Shown: in pieces, positions 42,869-53,479 of the stretch
Numbering within the stretch: position 1 is the first letter of the stretch
Layout of the letters: each line of letters opens with the position of its first letter
NCBI GenBank assembly: GCA_051653965.1
Contig: JBOFXG010000002.1
Span: 124,001-188,000, forward strand
Source of the DNA: CAMREV01 sp051653965
GTDB taxonomy: Bacteria > Bacillota_I > Bacilli_A > Mycoplasmatales > Mycoplasmoidaceae
DNA length: 64,000 bases
Direction: 5' to 3'
Notes under the pieces: generated by a model
Database searches by the model: none
Seen by the model: only the letters and a program-made list of their open reading frames with translations
What the model was told of the DNA's origin: nothing
Program-made: the position numbers and the translations under genes

Positions 42869-45800
42869 TTATTTAATATTTTTAGTTAAATCTAATGTTT
42901 TAATTTTTCTTCAATTTAATAAAAATGATAAAAAGAAGAAAGCTATAACAGATAATGTTGCAATTGCATAATCTGTAAATAATATTGGAGCAATTAATAA
43001 TATGCTTGTTGCATCAAAAATTATTTTAACAAAAAGGAAATTAACAAAAAATGATAAAGGAATTGAAATAATAATACCAGCAATAATTGCAACAAAGTAA
43101 ATGCCCATAAATGAAAATGCATTAGTTGTATTTTTTAAACCTAAAATTTTCATCATTCCAGCAATTCTTAATGAATCACTAATTAACATATAAATAATTA
43201 AACCTATTATTATTGTTGAAACTAAAATTATAATTAATAGAATTGTAATTTCAATGAAATTAGCTGTGCCAGAAATATTTTGAAATAAGCTTAATAAAGC
43301 ATCAATAGATATAATGTTATCTATCATTGAAACATAAGTTTGCTCACCATATTTTTTTACAATATTTTCTTGAAACTTTGTAGCAATTTCTAATTTTGTT
43401 GCTGATGGGAGACCAGCAAAATTAGGATTATCAATTATGTCTTTATCAATTCCAGTAATTTTTGATGCTTGTATTAAATTTGAATAATTTGTTTTTTGAA
43501 GAATTTGAAGAAAACCATTATTATCTGTTCTATCTTCTTTTGGATATAAACCACTAGGAGAATAAAGAGAAATTGTATTTGCAATTTGAACTACTTCTTC
43601 GCTATTACTAAAAATAGCATTGAATGGCTCATCAGAGTCTAAATCTGGATTATTAGGATCTTTAAAATTCTTTTTAAGTGTGTTCATACCATTTAATTCA
43701 TTTGCATATTCTTGTAATGTAAAAAACTCATTATCTTGAAAAGATTGACTAACACCAATAACAATTAAATTAAATTCAAAGTTTGAAAGTGGTATGTCAT
43801 CTTCATATCTATCTACATGATTATTCACACGTATTTTGATAGTATCTTTTTCTCCTAAATTGAATTCTTTTGCAGTAAATTCATTAATTACAATAGGGTA
43901 TATTTTTTTAATTGGATCATATTCAAATTTCATTAACAAATCAATTAAATCTCTATTTTCTGAATTTAATAATGAAACAAATTTTGTATCTTTTTTTATT
44001 CCTTGAATTGAAAAATTATTATTTGGAATATCAATAAATTGTCCTTTATTTTCTTCAATAGAGAAATCTATATTTGTATATGTTTCATCTAAAATATTGC
44101 CCCCTTCAATCATTAAAGGAACCTTATTGTAATTAAGTGTGTAATTTTTACTAGCAGAATTTACATTGCCATATGCATGAAGTAACAAGCTAATAAATTC
44201 ATGATTAATTAATAATTGTGAGAAACCAGACATAATATTCTTCTTTGAAAGAATAAGATAATCATTGGAAGCATCTTCATCAGCAACTAAGTTTTTAAAT
44301 GCATTAGGATTATCTATAGTTGAATTTTCTGTAAATTTTTTTAATGAATCAGAAGCTTTTTGTTTTGGATTAAATATTCCTGTTCTAGATGTGCCAGTTA
44401 ATTCAACAATTTCAAAAGTGGAATCATCAATTGTAAGACTTGATAGTATATCTTTATAAGAATTATCTGCATAATTCTTTTGATTAATTGGCATTAATCT
44501 AGCTGCAATTTCTCAAGGATTATTACCCAAAATAGAAACATCAAGAAGAGTTCTATTTTGAGTTTTAGCCTTCAAATAATCAATTCTATTTTGACTTGTA
44601 ACATCCGCAGTTGAAGGAAGGTGTCAATTACCATTCTCATATAATTTTTCAAATGTAGGATCTTTTATTGTAGGATCATTTTTATCTGTAATTTGATTAA
44701 AAACATTATATGGACCACTAGTAACATCTCCTATAGTAATAAGTGAAGATCCTGGATTTACAGCAATAAAATCATCTAATTGATTAGTAGCATAACTTTT
44801 TATATTTTCATATTTTCCATCAACTAATGTCATTCCTATACTATCAATTGGAACTCCATAGTATTGACCAGAAACATTTGTAGGACTAAATAATTTTAAA
44901 TCATATTTATATTGCTTAGATCCAAAAGTACTAGCTTTTGCATCATCAAATTTACCATATGTAGAAGAAGCAAAAATTAATGATGTCATTACTAATGAAG
45001 TCATTATGGAAAGCAAAAGTAATTTTGAAATAGAATGGTATGCTAATGAAAATCTAAATTTATTAAGTGGATTTGAATTATTAAAAATTTTTTTAGAACC
45101 TTCAGAAAGAAAATTGCCTTTATATTGTGCATCACTTTTCATTAAATAAACATTATCACCTCTCAAAGAGAATAATGTAATTATTGATGTAATTAATGCA
45201 TAAAATAAAACTAAACCAATTACAAAAATTGAGAATGATGCTGCATTGAATGATGTATATTTAACTGGTAATGTTCAGAAACTTTGGAAAATAAGCATTG
45301 CCGGACTTTGGAGAATAAGGCCTAAAGTAAATCCGACAGCTGTACCTATAACAATTAATAAACCCATACAAATCATCATTGGTAAAACAATATCTCATTT
45401 CTTATAACCATTTGCTTGCAAAATACCTAAATTAACTTTATTAAGATCTAAAAATCTTTTAATAAATAGTATTGAGATGATTATTGAAATAACTGTAATA
45501 AATGATGTTAGGAAATAAGAAACTAATGTAATGATTTTCATTACATTAGGAATGTAAATAACTCTTAATGCTGATGGAGTTATTATATTATTTAAATCAT
45601 CAGCAAAAAAAGCAGCTTGCATGTTACTTGGTCAATCCATTAATGTTCTTGATAAATTATTAATTTCTTGAAGGACTGAACCCTTGTTTGTAACAGTGCT
45701 ATCAAATTTTCCAAGAATCATTGTTTCTAATTCGGAATTTCTAAATGAATCTTGAATTTTTAAGAATCCAGAAGTGTTTGTGTAAAAGAAAACTTCAGTT

Positions 45801-47116
45801 CTAAGATTTGGAATAATTCTTTGATTAGATAAAACAGGATATATAAAATCTGGCGATATGCCAGAACCAAGTATTATGTAATCAATGCTATCAATACTTA
45901 TTTTGAATCTTTCATTTATTGTTGAAAATCATTTTAGAAAGTCACTTTGAGAATCGTTTTTATGAAGCATTCATTCTGAATATGAAAATATTTCTTTTTT
46001 ATTTTTTAAAAGATATTGAGGTGTAACAATTGCCTCATAAGAACTTTTATCTTCAATTACTCCAGTTAATGGTAATAATGTATTTTCATCAAAAGTAATA
46101 GAGAATCCTTTTTCTTTGTAAAGTCTATTATTTATGATTTTTTTAAAATTGCTTTGGCCACTTCTAGCTAATGCATTTTGACTATTTGGCAGACCTGAAG
46201 GAATAATAATTGTTCAAGGGTTGGCATTTGGATTTTCTTTTAAAATTTCATTGAAAGCATTATATTGCCTGTTTCTTGAAACATTTGTTCAATCAACATT
46301 GGATAACATATCAACAATTTTTCTACCTGCTTGAATATCTTTAGATTTATCATCTAGTAAATCTGAATAATAAGAAAAAATACCAGAAAAAGCTGGATCT
46401 GCTTCTGAGAGATTCCCGCCTTCAAATAAAACAATTTTATCTATTAAATTTTTTCTATTGCTTTCAATTACTTTATAAAAAATATTTTGTTTATTTGTTG
46501 GAATATTTATTGATTTAAAATTTCTTAAAGATGTTGGGGTCTTATTTTCAATGTCAAAAATATATTGAACAGGCATATAGTTTCCAGTTAAAATCTCTAA
46601 TTTTGATAATTGATCAGCAATTGAAATAGAAACTAAATTATCTTTTTCTAAATCTGAAGGTTCTGTTTTATGTCCCATTGAAACATAAGTATTTTCTTCA
46701 AAAAGAAATTTGTTTTGAGAAAAGAATTGATTTGGAGTTTCACCATTTATTTTCCAAGATTGGTAATCATTGAAAATTTTAGCATATGAATTTGTTCAAA
46801 TGTTTGTGTTGCCTACCCCAGTCATAGGAGTTATTTTATATGTATAAGTTTGTTCTAAAGGATCATATATACCACTACCAACCACAAGAGCATAATTAGA
46901 AGTACCAAGAGTAAATCTTTCGTTAATTACAAAATCATGTAGATTACCATTCTTAGTTACTCTTTGATAAGAAGCATTAAGATTGTTAGTTGCATTATTT
47001 AAAGTCGTAAATACTGCAGACGAAAATAAAACTAACATTATCATCCCAAAAACAGATAATAAGTTTTTAGCAAAAAATTTAATTATTGATTTTATTATTA
47101 TTTTTTTCTTTTGCAT
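42869..47116 (-). CDS. Large FtsX-like ABC transporter permease
   Basis: 1415 residues, one frame once several TGA codons are read as Trp; I walked the gaps and found no TAA or TAG. An N-terminal membrane helix (about 14-36), a central cluster (about 490-690: TSFITVISIIISILFI and neighbours, then SISKLLLLSIMTSLVMTSL) and a C-terminal cluster (about 1270-1410: IEITILLIIILVSTIIIGLI, SFMGIYFVAIIAGIIISIPL). Between them are two large hydrophilic domains, presumably external. FtsX/MacB-type permeases move lipids or lipoproteins or sense envelope events; the substrate here is unknown. Thirteen nt before the ATPase gene. Confidence 0.85.
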
Positions 47117-47180
47117 TACAAACCTATGTAAATAAATAATAACATTTTTTTAGACAATTTATTCAAAAATATCTTAATTT

Positions 47181-47207
47181 TTTAACTATTACTATGTAAT
47201 AGTTAAA
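47181..47207. repeat. Perfect 12-bp inverted repeat
   Basis: Arms TTTAACTATTAC and GTAATAGTTAAA around the trinucleotide TAT, about 65 bp upstream of the permease start. It could be an operator for the ABC operon or a terminator on the plus strand. Its sequence differs from the TACGTA array. Confidence 0.65.
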
Positions 47208-47283
47208 TATTATTGTTTTTTAACCTTTGAAAAGCAATAAATCTGTCGGATTATTTTTAGTCTAATTCTTGCTATAAAATATT

Positions 47284-47481
47284 ATTATTACGTAATTAAT
47301 TACGTATTTAATTACTCATATGATAAAAAAAGAACAAACAATACACATATAATTAATTACGTAATTAATTACATTAAAAATATAGAAATGAAATAAATAT
47401 ACTTACATAATTAATTACGTAATTAAAAAATAATATATTAAAAAAATACATTTAAAATGATATAATTAATTACGTAATTAA
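47284..47481. repeat. Five TACGTA palindromes, candidate partition/operator sites
   Basis: Cores TACGTA at 47289-47294, 47301-47306, 47358-47363, 47416-47421 and 47471-47476. Three of the five are exact 16-bp palindromes TTAATTACGTAATTAA (47353-47368, 47411-47426, 47466-47481); the other two have one or two mismatches. Centre spacings are 12, 57, 58 and 55 bp. The last site overlaps the presumed parA transcription start. The array is immediately upstream of parA and the RHH-like gene, as expected for a centromere and operator. The classical Bacillus parS sequence is not present. Confidence 0.8.
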
Positions 47482-47490
47482 ATTAAGGTA
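47461..47490 (+). promoter_or_regulatory. parA promoter core and ribosome-binding site
   Basis: TATAAT at 47461-47466 places a start of transcription near 47473, within the last palindrome. AAGGT at 47485-47489 is the Shine-Dalgarno for the ATG at 47495. The -35 is weak (AT-rich). Confidence 0.55.
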
Positions 47491-47494
47491 AATA

Positions 47495-48289
47495 ATGATT
47501 ATAAGCATAGTAAATAATAAAGGTGGAGTCCTAAAAACTACACTAGCAACAAATATCGCAGCAGCATTTTCTTTAAACAAAAAAAGAACAATTGTAGTAG
47601 ATCTTGATGGTCAAGGAAACGTATCTGCTACATTTGGTAAGAATCCTTACACATTGAATAAAACAGTAGTTGAAGTTCTAAAAGGTGAATGTCAATTGGA
47701 AGAAGCAATAATAAAGGAAAGAGAATTTTTACATATATTGCCAAGTAATGATGAGTTGAATTTCTTTGATATATTTATATCAAATGGAGAATTAAAGCCT
47801 GAATCTTTAAAAAGAATTATACACTCATTAGAAGAAAAATATGACTACATAATAATAGATACACCACCAATGATGTCTACAATTGTTTCAATTGTATTGT
47901 CAGTGAGCAATGTTACACTAATACCATTTGAACCTGATCAATATGCAATACTTGGACTTAGAAGAGTTGTTGAAGCTTCTAAATTAATTATAGAAAAAGG
48001 TAATAAGGATTTGATTGTTATTGCTATACCTACTAAAGTTAATCAAAGAGTAACAATTCATAATGAAATAATTGAAAAATCTATTAAACCTAAACTAAAT
48101 TCACAAGGAATACCAGTAACAAAAAATTATGTGAGTCAATCTACAAAATCAACTTCAGCTGTAGGATATGAAAGAGTGCCTATAACATTAAGCATTCAAA
48201 AGAGTAAGTTTCAACTTGAATACTTAGAAATAACAAGAGAAATAATGGAAATTATAAAAGGAATTAAAATTGAGCAAAAGAAAATTTAA
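47495..48289 (+). CDS. parA: ParA/Soj-type partition ATPase
   Basis: 264 residues. Deviant Walker A KGGVLKTT at 9-16 (with signature Lys9 and Leu where Gly is common), motif A' VVDLDGQGN at 34-42, Walker B YIIIDTPPMM with D122. No N-terminal helix-turn-helix, so it is a short ParA of the Soj/type Ib kind. Such ATPases bind DNA nonspecifically and move or position partition complexes. Followed with a 20-nt overlap by the RHH-like gene and preceded by the palindrome array. Plus strand, opposite to the flanking ABC and gyrase genes. Confidence 0.92.
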   Translation: MIISIVNNKGGVLKTTLATNIAAAFSLNKKRTIVVDLDGQGNVSATFGKNPYTLNKTVVEVLKGECQLEEAIIKEREFLHILPSNDELNFFDIFISNGELKPESLKRIIHSLEEKYDYIIIDTPPMMSTIVSIVLSVSNVTLIPFEPDQYAILGLRRVVEASKLIIEKGNKDLIVIAIPTKVNQRVTIHNEIIEKSIKPKLNSQGIPVTKNYVSQSTKSTSAVGYERVPITLSIQKSKFQLEYLEITREIMEIIKGIKIEQKKI

Positions 48290-48758
48290 ATTTATTGATT
48301 TAGCAGATGATGATTATATAGAAGAAGAAATTGTAAATCAAAAAGATCCATATAATGTGAATATAATGGAAAATAAAAAAGTTTTAGAAAAAGAAATAAT
48401 AGAAGATGAAACTATTAAAAAAGAAGAAGAAGAAGAGATTAAAGAATCTGAAAAAACAGAAATGATTATTGAGCCTAAAATATTACATGTTGAAGAAATA
48501 AAAAATATTCCAGATTCAAAACATGAAATATTAGAAAATAAAAGAAATGTTAAAAAAAATGAAGAAATAAAAAATAAAAATGGAAAGATTGATTTATTTT
48601 TTAAAGAAAAAGAAAAACTTGATGTTAAAACAAATATTTATTTAAAGAAAGATAATTATGAAAGGATAGAAGAATTATACAAATCTACTGGCAATAGTAG
48701 GTCTTCTATAATAAACAAATTAATTGAAATAGCTTTAAATAAAATTGATGAAAATTAA
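48270..48758 (+). CDS. Small partition partner with C-terminal ribbon-helix-helix-like domain
   Basis: 162 residues. Starts at TTG 48270 with AAAGGA eight nt upstream, inside parA. Residues 1-110 are acidic, Glu/Lys-rich and low-complexity. Residues 118-160 (VKTNIYLKKDNYERIEELYK, then SRSSIINKLIEIAL) look like one beta-strand followed by two helices, the RHH/MetJ-Arc layout found in ParG- and omega-type partners of short ParAs. No zinc or ParB-family motif. Proposed to bind the TACGTA palindromes. The family assignment rests on pattern only. Confidence 0.65.
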   Translation: MSKRKFKFIDLADDDYIEEEIVNQKDPYNVNIMENKKVLEKEIIEDETIKKEEEEEIKESEKTEMIIEPKILHVEEIKNIPDSKHEILENKRNVKKNEEIKNKNGKIDLFFKEKEKLDVKTNIYLKKDNYERIEELYKSTGNSRSSIINKLIEIALNKIDEN

Positions 48759-51220
48759 TTACTATCTACAAAAATTGTTGCAGATAGTAATTTTTGATCA
48801 TCATCCATATTAATCATTTTTACACCTGAAGTAGATCTTCCAATTACTCTAATTTGAGACAATGAGATTCTGTTTATTTTTCCTAATGAAGTTAACATTA
48901 ATAGATCTTCATTTCCATTAACAATATTAGAGAAAATCATATTTCCAGTTTTATCATTTATTCTTAATGATATAACACCTTTTGATCCTCTTTTTGTAAG
49001 TCTATAAGTATCAACATTTGATAATTTACCAAAACCATTTTCTCCAATAGAAAGCATTAAATTTCCCAAACTTGATGATGATGCACCTGTAACTGTATGT
49101 TTAGGTAATAATTTAATACCTCTAACACCTGCAGCAGTTCTACCCATAACCCTAGAATCTTTTTCATTAAATCTTACTAAATGACCACTAGTTGAGCCAA
49201 TAAAGATTTCTTCTTCACCATTTGTTTTGAAAACATATTTTAATAAGTCATTTTCTCTTAAGGTAATGGCTATTTTACCATTTGTTCTTATAGAAGAATA
49301 TTGAAGTAAATCTGTTCTTTTAATAACTCCATTAAGTGTCACAAAGAATAAGAAACTATCTTCATATTTTTCTATAGGGAGAATTGTTAGAATTTTTTCG
49401 TTCTTTTCAATATTCATAATATTTAAAGCAGGCATACCCTTTCCTTGTCTGCTTCCTAGTGGAATCTGATGAGCTCTTATCCTATAAACTTTACCTTTAT
49501 CACTAAAAAATAATAAATCAATATGTGTGTTAGTGTTGATAAGTAATTTAACATTATCATCATCATGAGTAGATAAACCTTTAACACCAACGCCACCTCT
49601 ATTTTGAGTTTTGTAAGTGTCAATTGGAATTCTTTTTAAATAACCATTTTCAGACATAGTAATAACAATGTTTTCTTTTGGTATTAAATCTTCATCGTTA
49701 ATATCTGATGATATTCCATAAAGAATTTCAGTTCTTCTTTTATCACCATATTTTTCTTTAATTCTTGTCATATTTGTTGAAATAACTTCAACTTGTTTAT
49801 TTTTAGAAGCAAGAATTTCATTTAATTCAGAAATAAATTTTTTAAGATTTGCTAACTCTTCTTGAATTTTATTGATTTCAAGACTAGATAAATTTCTTAA
49901 TCTCATATCTAAAATTGCTTTAGCTTGTTCATTAGATAATTTAAATTTAGCAATTAATTCTTTTTCAGCATTTTCATTACTTTCTGATTTTCTTATAATT
50001 TTAATAACTTCTTCAATATTATTAATTGCAATTAATAAACCTTCAAGTAAATGTTCTCTAGATTTAGCTTTCTTTAATTCAAAGTTAGTTTTTCTAATCA
50101 AAACATCTATTTGATGAGTTAAATAATGTATTAAAGATTCTTTAATATTTAATTGTTTAGGAATACCATTAACTAGTGCAATAAAGTTAACACTTACATT
50201 TGTTTGTAAGTCAGTCATTTTAAATAATTTATTCAATAAAATTTCAGGAATAACATCTCTTTTTGTTTCAATATAGATTCTTATCCCATCTCTTGATGTC
50301 TCATCTCTTAAATCAGCAATTGAAGTAATAATTTCTTCTTTAACTAATCTAACAATTTTTTCTATTAAGTTAGATTTATTTACTAAATAAGGTAATTCTT
50401 TAATGATAATTGCAGATTTACCATTACCTAAATCTTCAATATCATATTTAGATCTAACAGTTACAGAACCTCTACCAGTATTAAAATAATCATTAATACC
50501 TTTATCTCCAACTATTTCACCATATGTTGGAAAATCAGGCCCTTTAATAAATTGTTTAATATCCTCAATTGAAGCATCTTCATTTTTAGCTAAATGAATT
50601 GCAGCATCAATAATTTCACAAAGATTATGTGGAGGTATTACAGTTGACATACCAACAGCAATACCAGTACTACCATTAGCTAATAGATTAGGAAAAGCAC
50701 ATGGTAATACTGATGGCTCAATTTCGCTACCATCATAATTTTCTAGAAAATCTACAGTTTCTTTTTCAATATTATTTAATAATTCAGATGAAATTTTAGA
50801 AAGCCTAGATTCAGTATATCTCATCGCAGCTGCTGAATCACCATCAATTGAACCAAAGTTCCCATGACCATCAATTAGCGGATATCTTAGACTAAAGTCT
50901 TGTGCCATTCTTACAGTTGCTTGATAAACTGCACTATCACCATGAGGGTGAAACTTACCTATTACTTCTCCTACTAATCTTGCAGATTTTTTATAAGGTT
51001 TATCATGAGTCATTCCTAAATTATATGCAGCATATAAAATTCTTCTATGAACCGGTTTTAAACCATCTCTAATATCTGGTAATGCTCTTGAAGTAATTAC
51101 TGACATTGCATAATCTAAGAATGAATTTTGTAACTCATTGACAATAGAAATGTCACTTATCTTTGTACCAATAAGTGAATCTTTTATTTTTTCTATTGTA
51201 TTAATATCTTTTTTTGACAT
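48755..51220 (-). CDS. gyrA: DNA gyrase subunit A
   Basis: 821 residues. Catalytic Tyr135 in AAMRYTESRL. QRDR block HPHGDSAVYQATVRMAQ with Ser96 at the fluoroquinolone position and Gln100 where Asp or Glu is usual. The C-terminal beta-pinwheel carries a degenerate GyrA box (QNRGGVGVKGL), which supports GyrA rather than ParC. No Trp, so it is unbroken. Twenty nt after the gyrB stop. Confidence 0.95.
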   Translation of the reverse strand: MSKKDINTIEKIKDSLIGTKISDISIVNELQNSFLDYAMSVITSRALPDIRDGLKPVHRRILYAAYNLGMTHDKPYKKSARLVGEVIGKFHPHGDSAVYQATVRMAQDFSLRYPLIDGHGNFGSIDGDSAAAMRYTESRLSKISSELLNNIEKETVDFLENYDGSEIEPSVLPCAFPNLLANGSTGIAVGMSTVIPPHNLCEIIDAAIHLAKNEDASIEDIKQFIKGPDFPTYGEIVGDKGINDYFNTGRGSVTVRSKYDIEDLGNGKSAIIIKELPYLVNKSNLIEKIVRLVKEEIITSIADLRDETSRDGIRIYIETKRDVIPEILLNKLFKMTDLQTNVSVNFIALVNGIPKQLNIKESLIHYLTHQIDVLIRKTNFELKKAKSREHLLEGLLIAINNIEEVIKIIRKSESNENAEKELIAKFKLSNEQAKAILDMRLRNLSSLEINKIQEELANLKKFISELNEILASKNKQVEVISTNMTRIKEKYGDKRRTEILYGISSDINDEDLIPKENIVITMSENGYLKRIPIDTYKTQNRGGVGVKGLSTHDDDNVKLLINTNTHIDLLFFSDKGKVYRIRAHQIPLGSRQGKGMPALNIMNIEKNEKILTILPIEKYEDSFLFFVTLNGVIKRTDLLQYSSIRTNGKIAITLRENDLLKYVFKTNGEEEIFIGSTSGHLVRFNEKDSRVMGRTAAGVRGIKLLPKHTVTGASSSSLGNLMLSIGENGFGKLSNVDTYRLTKRGSKGVISLRINDKTGNMIFSNIVNGNEDLLMLTSLGKINRISLSQIRVIGRSTSGVKMINMDDDQKLLSATIFVDSN
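48757..48792 (+). terminator. Terminator of the parA operon
   Basis: Perfect 11-bp arms AATTACTATCT and AGATAGTAATT around a 14-nt loop, then TTTT on the plus strand. It lies within the 3' end of the convergent gyrA. Confidence 0.75.
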
Positions 51221-51239
51221 AATAAGTTACCTTTCTAAT

Positions 51240-53174
51240 TTATGCATCTAAGTTTTTTACATACTTAGCATTTAATTCTATAAATTCTTTTCTTGTTTTA
51301 ACATCTTCACCCATTAATTCAGAAAAAGTTGCATCAGCTAATATTGCATCTTCAATACTAACTTTAAGTAATAATCTATTTGTAGGATCCATTGTTGTTT
51401 CTCAAAGTTGATTAGGATTCATTTCCCCTAAACCTTTATATCTTTGAACATTGAATTTACTTTTTTCAACTTCTTTTTTAAATTCTTCTAAAGTTTTTTC
51501 ATCATAAGCATATTTAATATTTTTACCAGATGTAAATTTAAATAAAGGTGGTTGAGCAATAAATACACTACCATTCTCAATTAATGGAAGCATATATCTA
51601 AACATGAAAGTTAATAATAATATTCTAATATGTGCACCATCTACATCAGCATCAGTCATTATGATTATTTTGTTATATCTAAGTTTTTCTAAATCAAAAT
51701 CATTAGCAACACCAGCACCAATAGCAGTAATTAGATCAATAATTTCATTATTATTAAAAATGGTTGTTGTTTGAGCTTTTTCAACGTTAATTATTTTCCC
51801 CTTTAACGGAAGAATCGCTTGAAAAAATCTATCTCTACCAATTTTAGCAGATCCGCCAGCTGAATCACCCTCAACAATATATAGTTCTGAAATTTCAGGA
51901 TCTTTAGTTGTGCAATCTGCTAATTTACCAGGTAATGAATTTGATTCAAATGGAGATTTTCTTCTAGTAGCTTCTCTAACCTCTTGAGATTTCTTTCTAG
52001 CTTCTTTTGCTAAAAGACATTTTTTAATAATTAAGTCAGCATCATCTGGATTTTCTAATAAATATTTTTCAAATATCATTTGAGTCAAATCACTAACAGA
52101 TGGTCTGATATCATTACCACCTAATTTTCTCTTAGTTTGTCCTTCATATATTGGATTTGGATGCTTAATAGAAATGATTGCAGTCAAACCTTCACATACA
52201 TCTTCTTTTGAAATTTTATCATCTTTGTCTTTTATGTATTTTTTACTAAGTCCATATGAATTAATAACTTTTAGAATAGCAAATTTAAAACCATCTTCAT
52301 GACTACCACCTTCAGTAGTGTTAATATTATTACAAAATGAAAAAATGGACATATTATAAGTCTTGTTATATTGAAAAGCTAATTCAACCATAATATTCAT
52401 ATGTTCTTCTTTATTTTGAATTTTAATTTTCTTAGAAACTTCACCGCAAATAATACTACTAGTTAAAGGTTCTTTTTTACTATTTAATTCTTCAATTCAA
52501 GTTTTTAAACCACCTTCATTTTTGAATTCATGTTTAGAACCATTTAATTCATTAATGAAAATAATTTCTAAACCTTTGTTTAAGTAAGATAATTGTTTAA
52601 GTCTTGAAGCAATACTTGGTTCATCTCAATCATGTTTTTCCATAATAGTAAAGTCAGGGAAAAAAGTAATTGAAGTTCCTTTTTCTATTTTTTCAAAATT
52701 ATCAACTTCTTTTAAAGGGGAAGCAATTGCACCACCATTTTCAAACCTAATATTATATTTTTTACTATTAATTCAAATATCAGCTTCTAATCAAGAAGAT
52801 AAAGCATTAACAACTGATGCACCAACACCATGTAATCCACCAGATACACTATATGAATTATTATTGAACTTACCACCTGCATGTAGTTCAGTGAAAACCA
52901 TTTCTACACCACTTTTTTTAGTTTTAGAATTTATTCCAACTGGAATACCTCTACCATCATCAATTACAGAAAAAGAGCTATCTTTATTTATTCTTACAAT
53001 GATTTTTTTTGCATGACCAGCCATAGCTTCATCAATAGAATTATCAACTATCTCTCATATAAGATGATGCAATCCTCTTGAATCAACTGATCCAATATAC
53101 ATACCTGGTCTTAATCTTACAGGTTCAAGCCCTTCTAACTGGACTATACTATCAGAATTATATTCATTACTCAT
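51240..53174 (-). CDS. gyrB: DNA gyrase subunit B
   Basis: 644 residues. GHKL ATPase: EIVDNSIDEAMAGHAKK, VIDDGRGIPVG, GGLHGVGASVVNALS; TOPRIM metal site EGDSAGGSA and TDADVDGAHI; the C-terminal QRYKGLGEMNPNQLWETTMD. About eight TGA-coded Trp split the middle. ATG at 53174 with AAGG upstream. It supplies the ATP-driven strand passage with GyrA. Confidence 0.96.
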
Positions 53175-53185
53175 ATCGATACCTT

Positions 53186-53401
53186 TTAACCTATAACAAA
53201 AATTGTTCCATTGATTTCAATAGTATAATTTTTGTATAGTTTTTTTCCTCTTCTATTTTCATTTTCACCATTAACTAAAATCTTATTTTCAATTAAAAAA
53301 AACTTAGCATCTGAACCTGATGAAATGGTTCCAGTAACTTTTAAAAATTGACCTAATTTTATATAATCAGTTATTATTGGAATAAGTTTTTTTTCATTCA
53401 T
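53186..53401 (-). CDS. S4-domain RNA-binding protein, YaaA-like
   Basis: 71 residues, a lone S4 domain: YIKLGQFLKVTGTISSGSDA, FLIENKILVNGENENRRGKK. Matches the small S4 protein encoded between dnaN and recF/gyrB in Bacillus (YaaA/RlbA, linked to ribosome function). Ends 11 nt before gyrB. Confidence 0.85.
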   Translation of the reverse strand: MNEKKLIPIITDYIKLGQFLKVTGTISSGSDAKFFLIENKILVNGENENRRGKKLYKNYTIEINGTIFVIG

Positions 53402-53419
53402 AATTAATATAATAATTTT

Positions 53420-53437
53420 AACACATTTGAATGTGTT
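53420..53437. repeat. 8-bp-arm inverted repeat upstream of the S4 gene
   Basis: Arms AACACATT and AATGTGTT with a 2-bp spacer, in the 68-bp gap between the dnaN stop and the S4 gene. Possibly an operator or part of a tandem terminator. Confidence 0.5.
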
Positions 53438-53447
53438 TATACCATAT

Positions 53448-53479
53448 AAAAAAACTAGCTTTGAATTATCTAGTTTTTT
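53448..53479 (-). terminator. Terminator after dnaN
   Basis: Arms AAAAAACTAG and CTAGTTTTTT with an 11-12 nt loop; on the minus strand the second arm continues into a U-rich run. It overlaps the dnaN stop codon (TAG). Confidence 0.75.

Larger units (their letters stand above)
47117..47494. promoter_or_regulatory. 378-bp intergenic region with palindrome array upstream of parA
   Basis: The longest gene-free stretch in the window. It holds a 12-bp-arm inverted repeat (47181-47207), a quieter segment 47208-47283, then five TACGTA-centred palindromes (47284-47481) ending at the parA promoter. On the minus side it must also contain the permease promoter near 47120-47170. No ORF or RNA gene seen. 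Confidence 0.75.

Noticed and set aside
42869..47116. Five separate short permease or lipoprotein genes, or a decayed pseudogene
   Set aside because: All pieces share one frame; each break is a TGA, and I found no TAA, TAG or frame change between them.
47284..47481. Palindrome array as CRISPR or classical parS
   Set aside because: Elements are 16 bp palindromes with unequal AT-rich gaps, not repeat-spacer units; they do not match the ParB/parS consensus.
48755..51220. Topoisomerase IV subunit ParC
   Set aside because: Adjacent to gyrB near the origin and with a degenerate but recognisable GyrA box.
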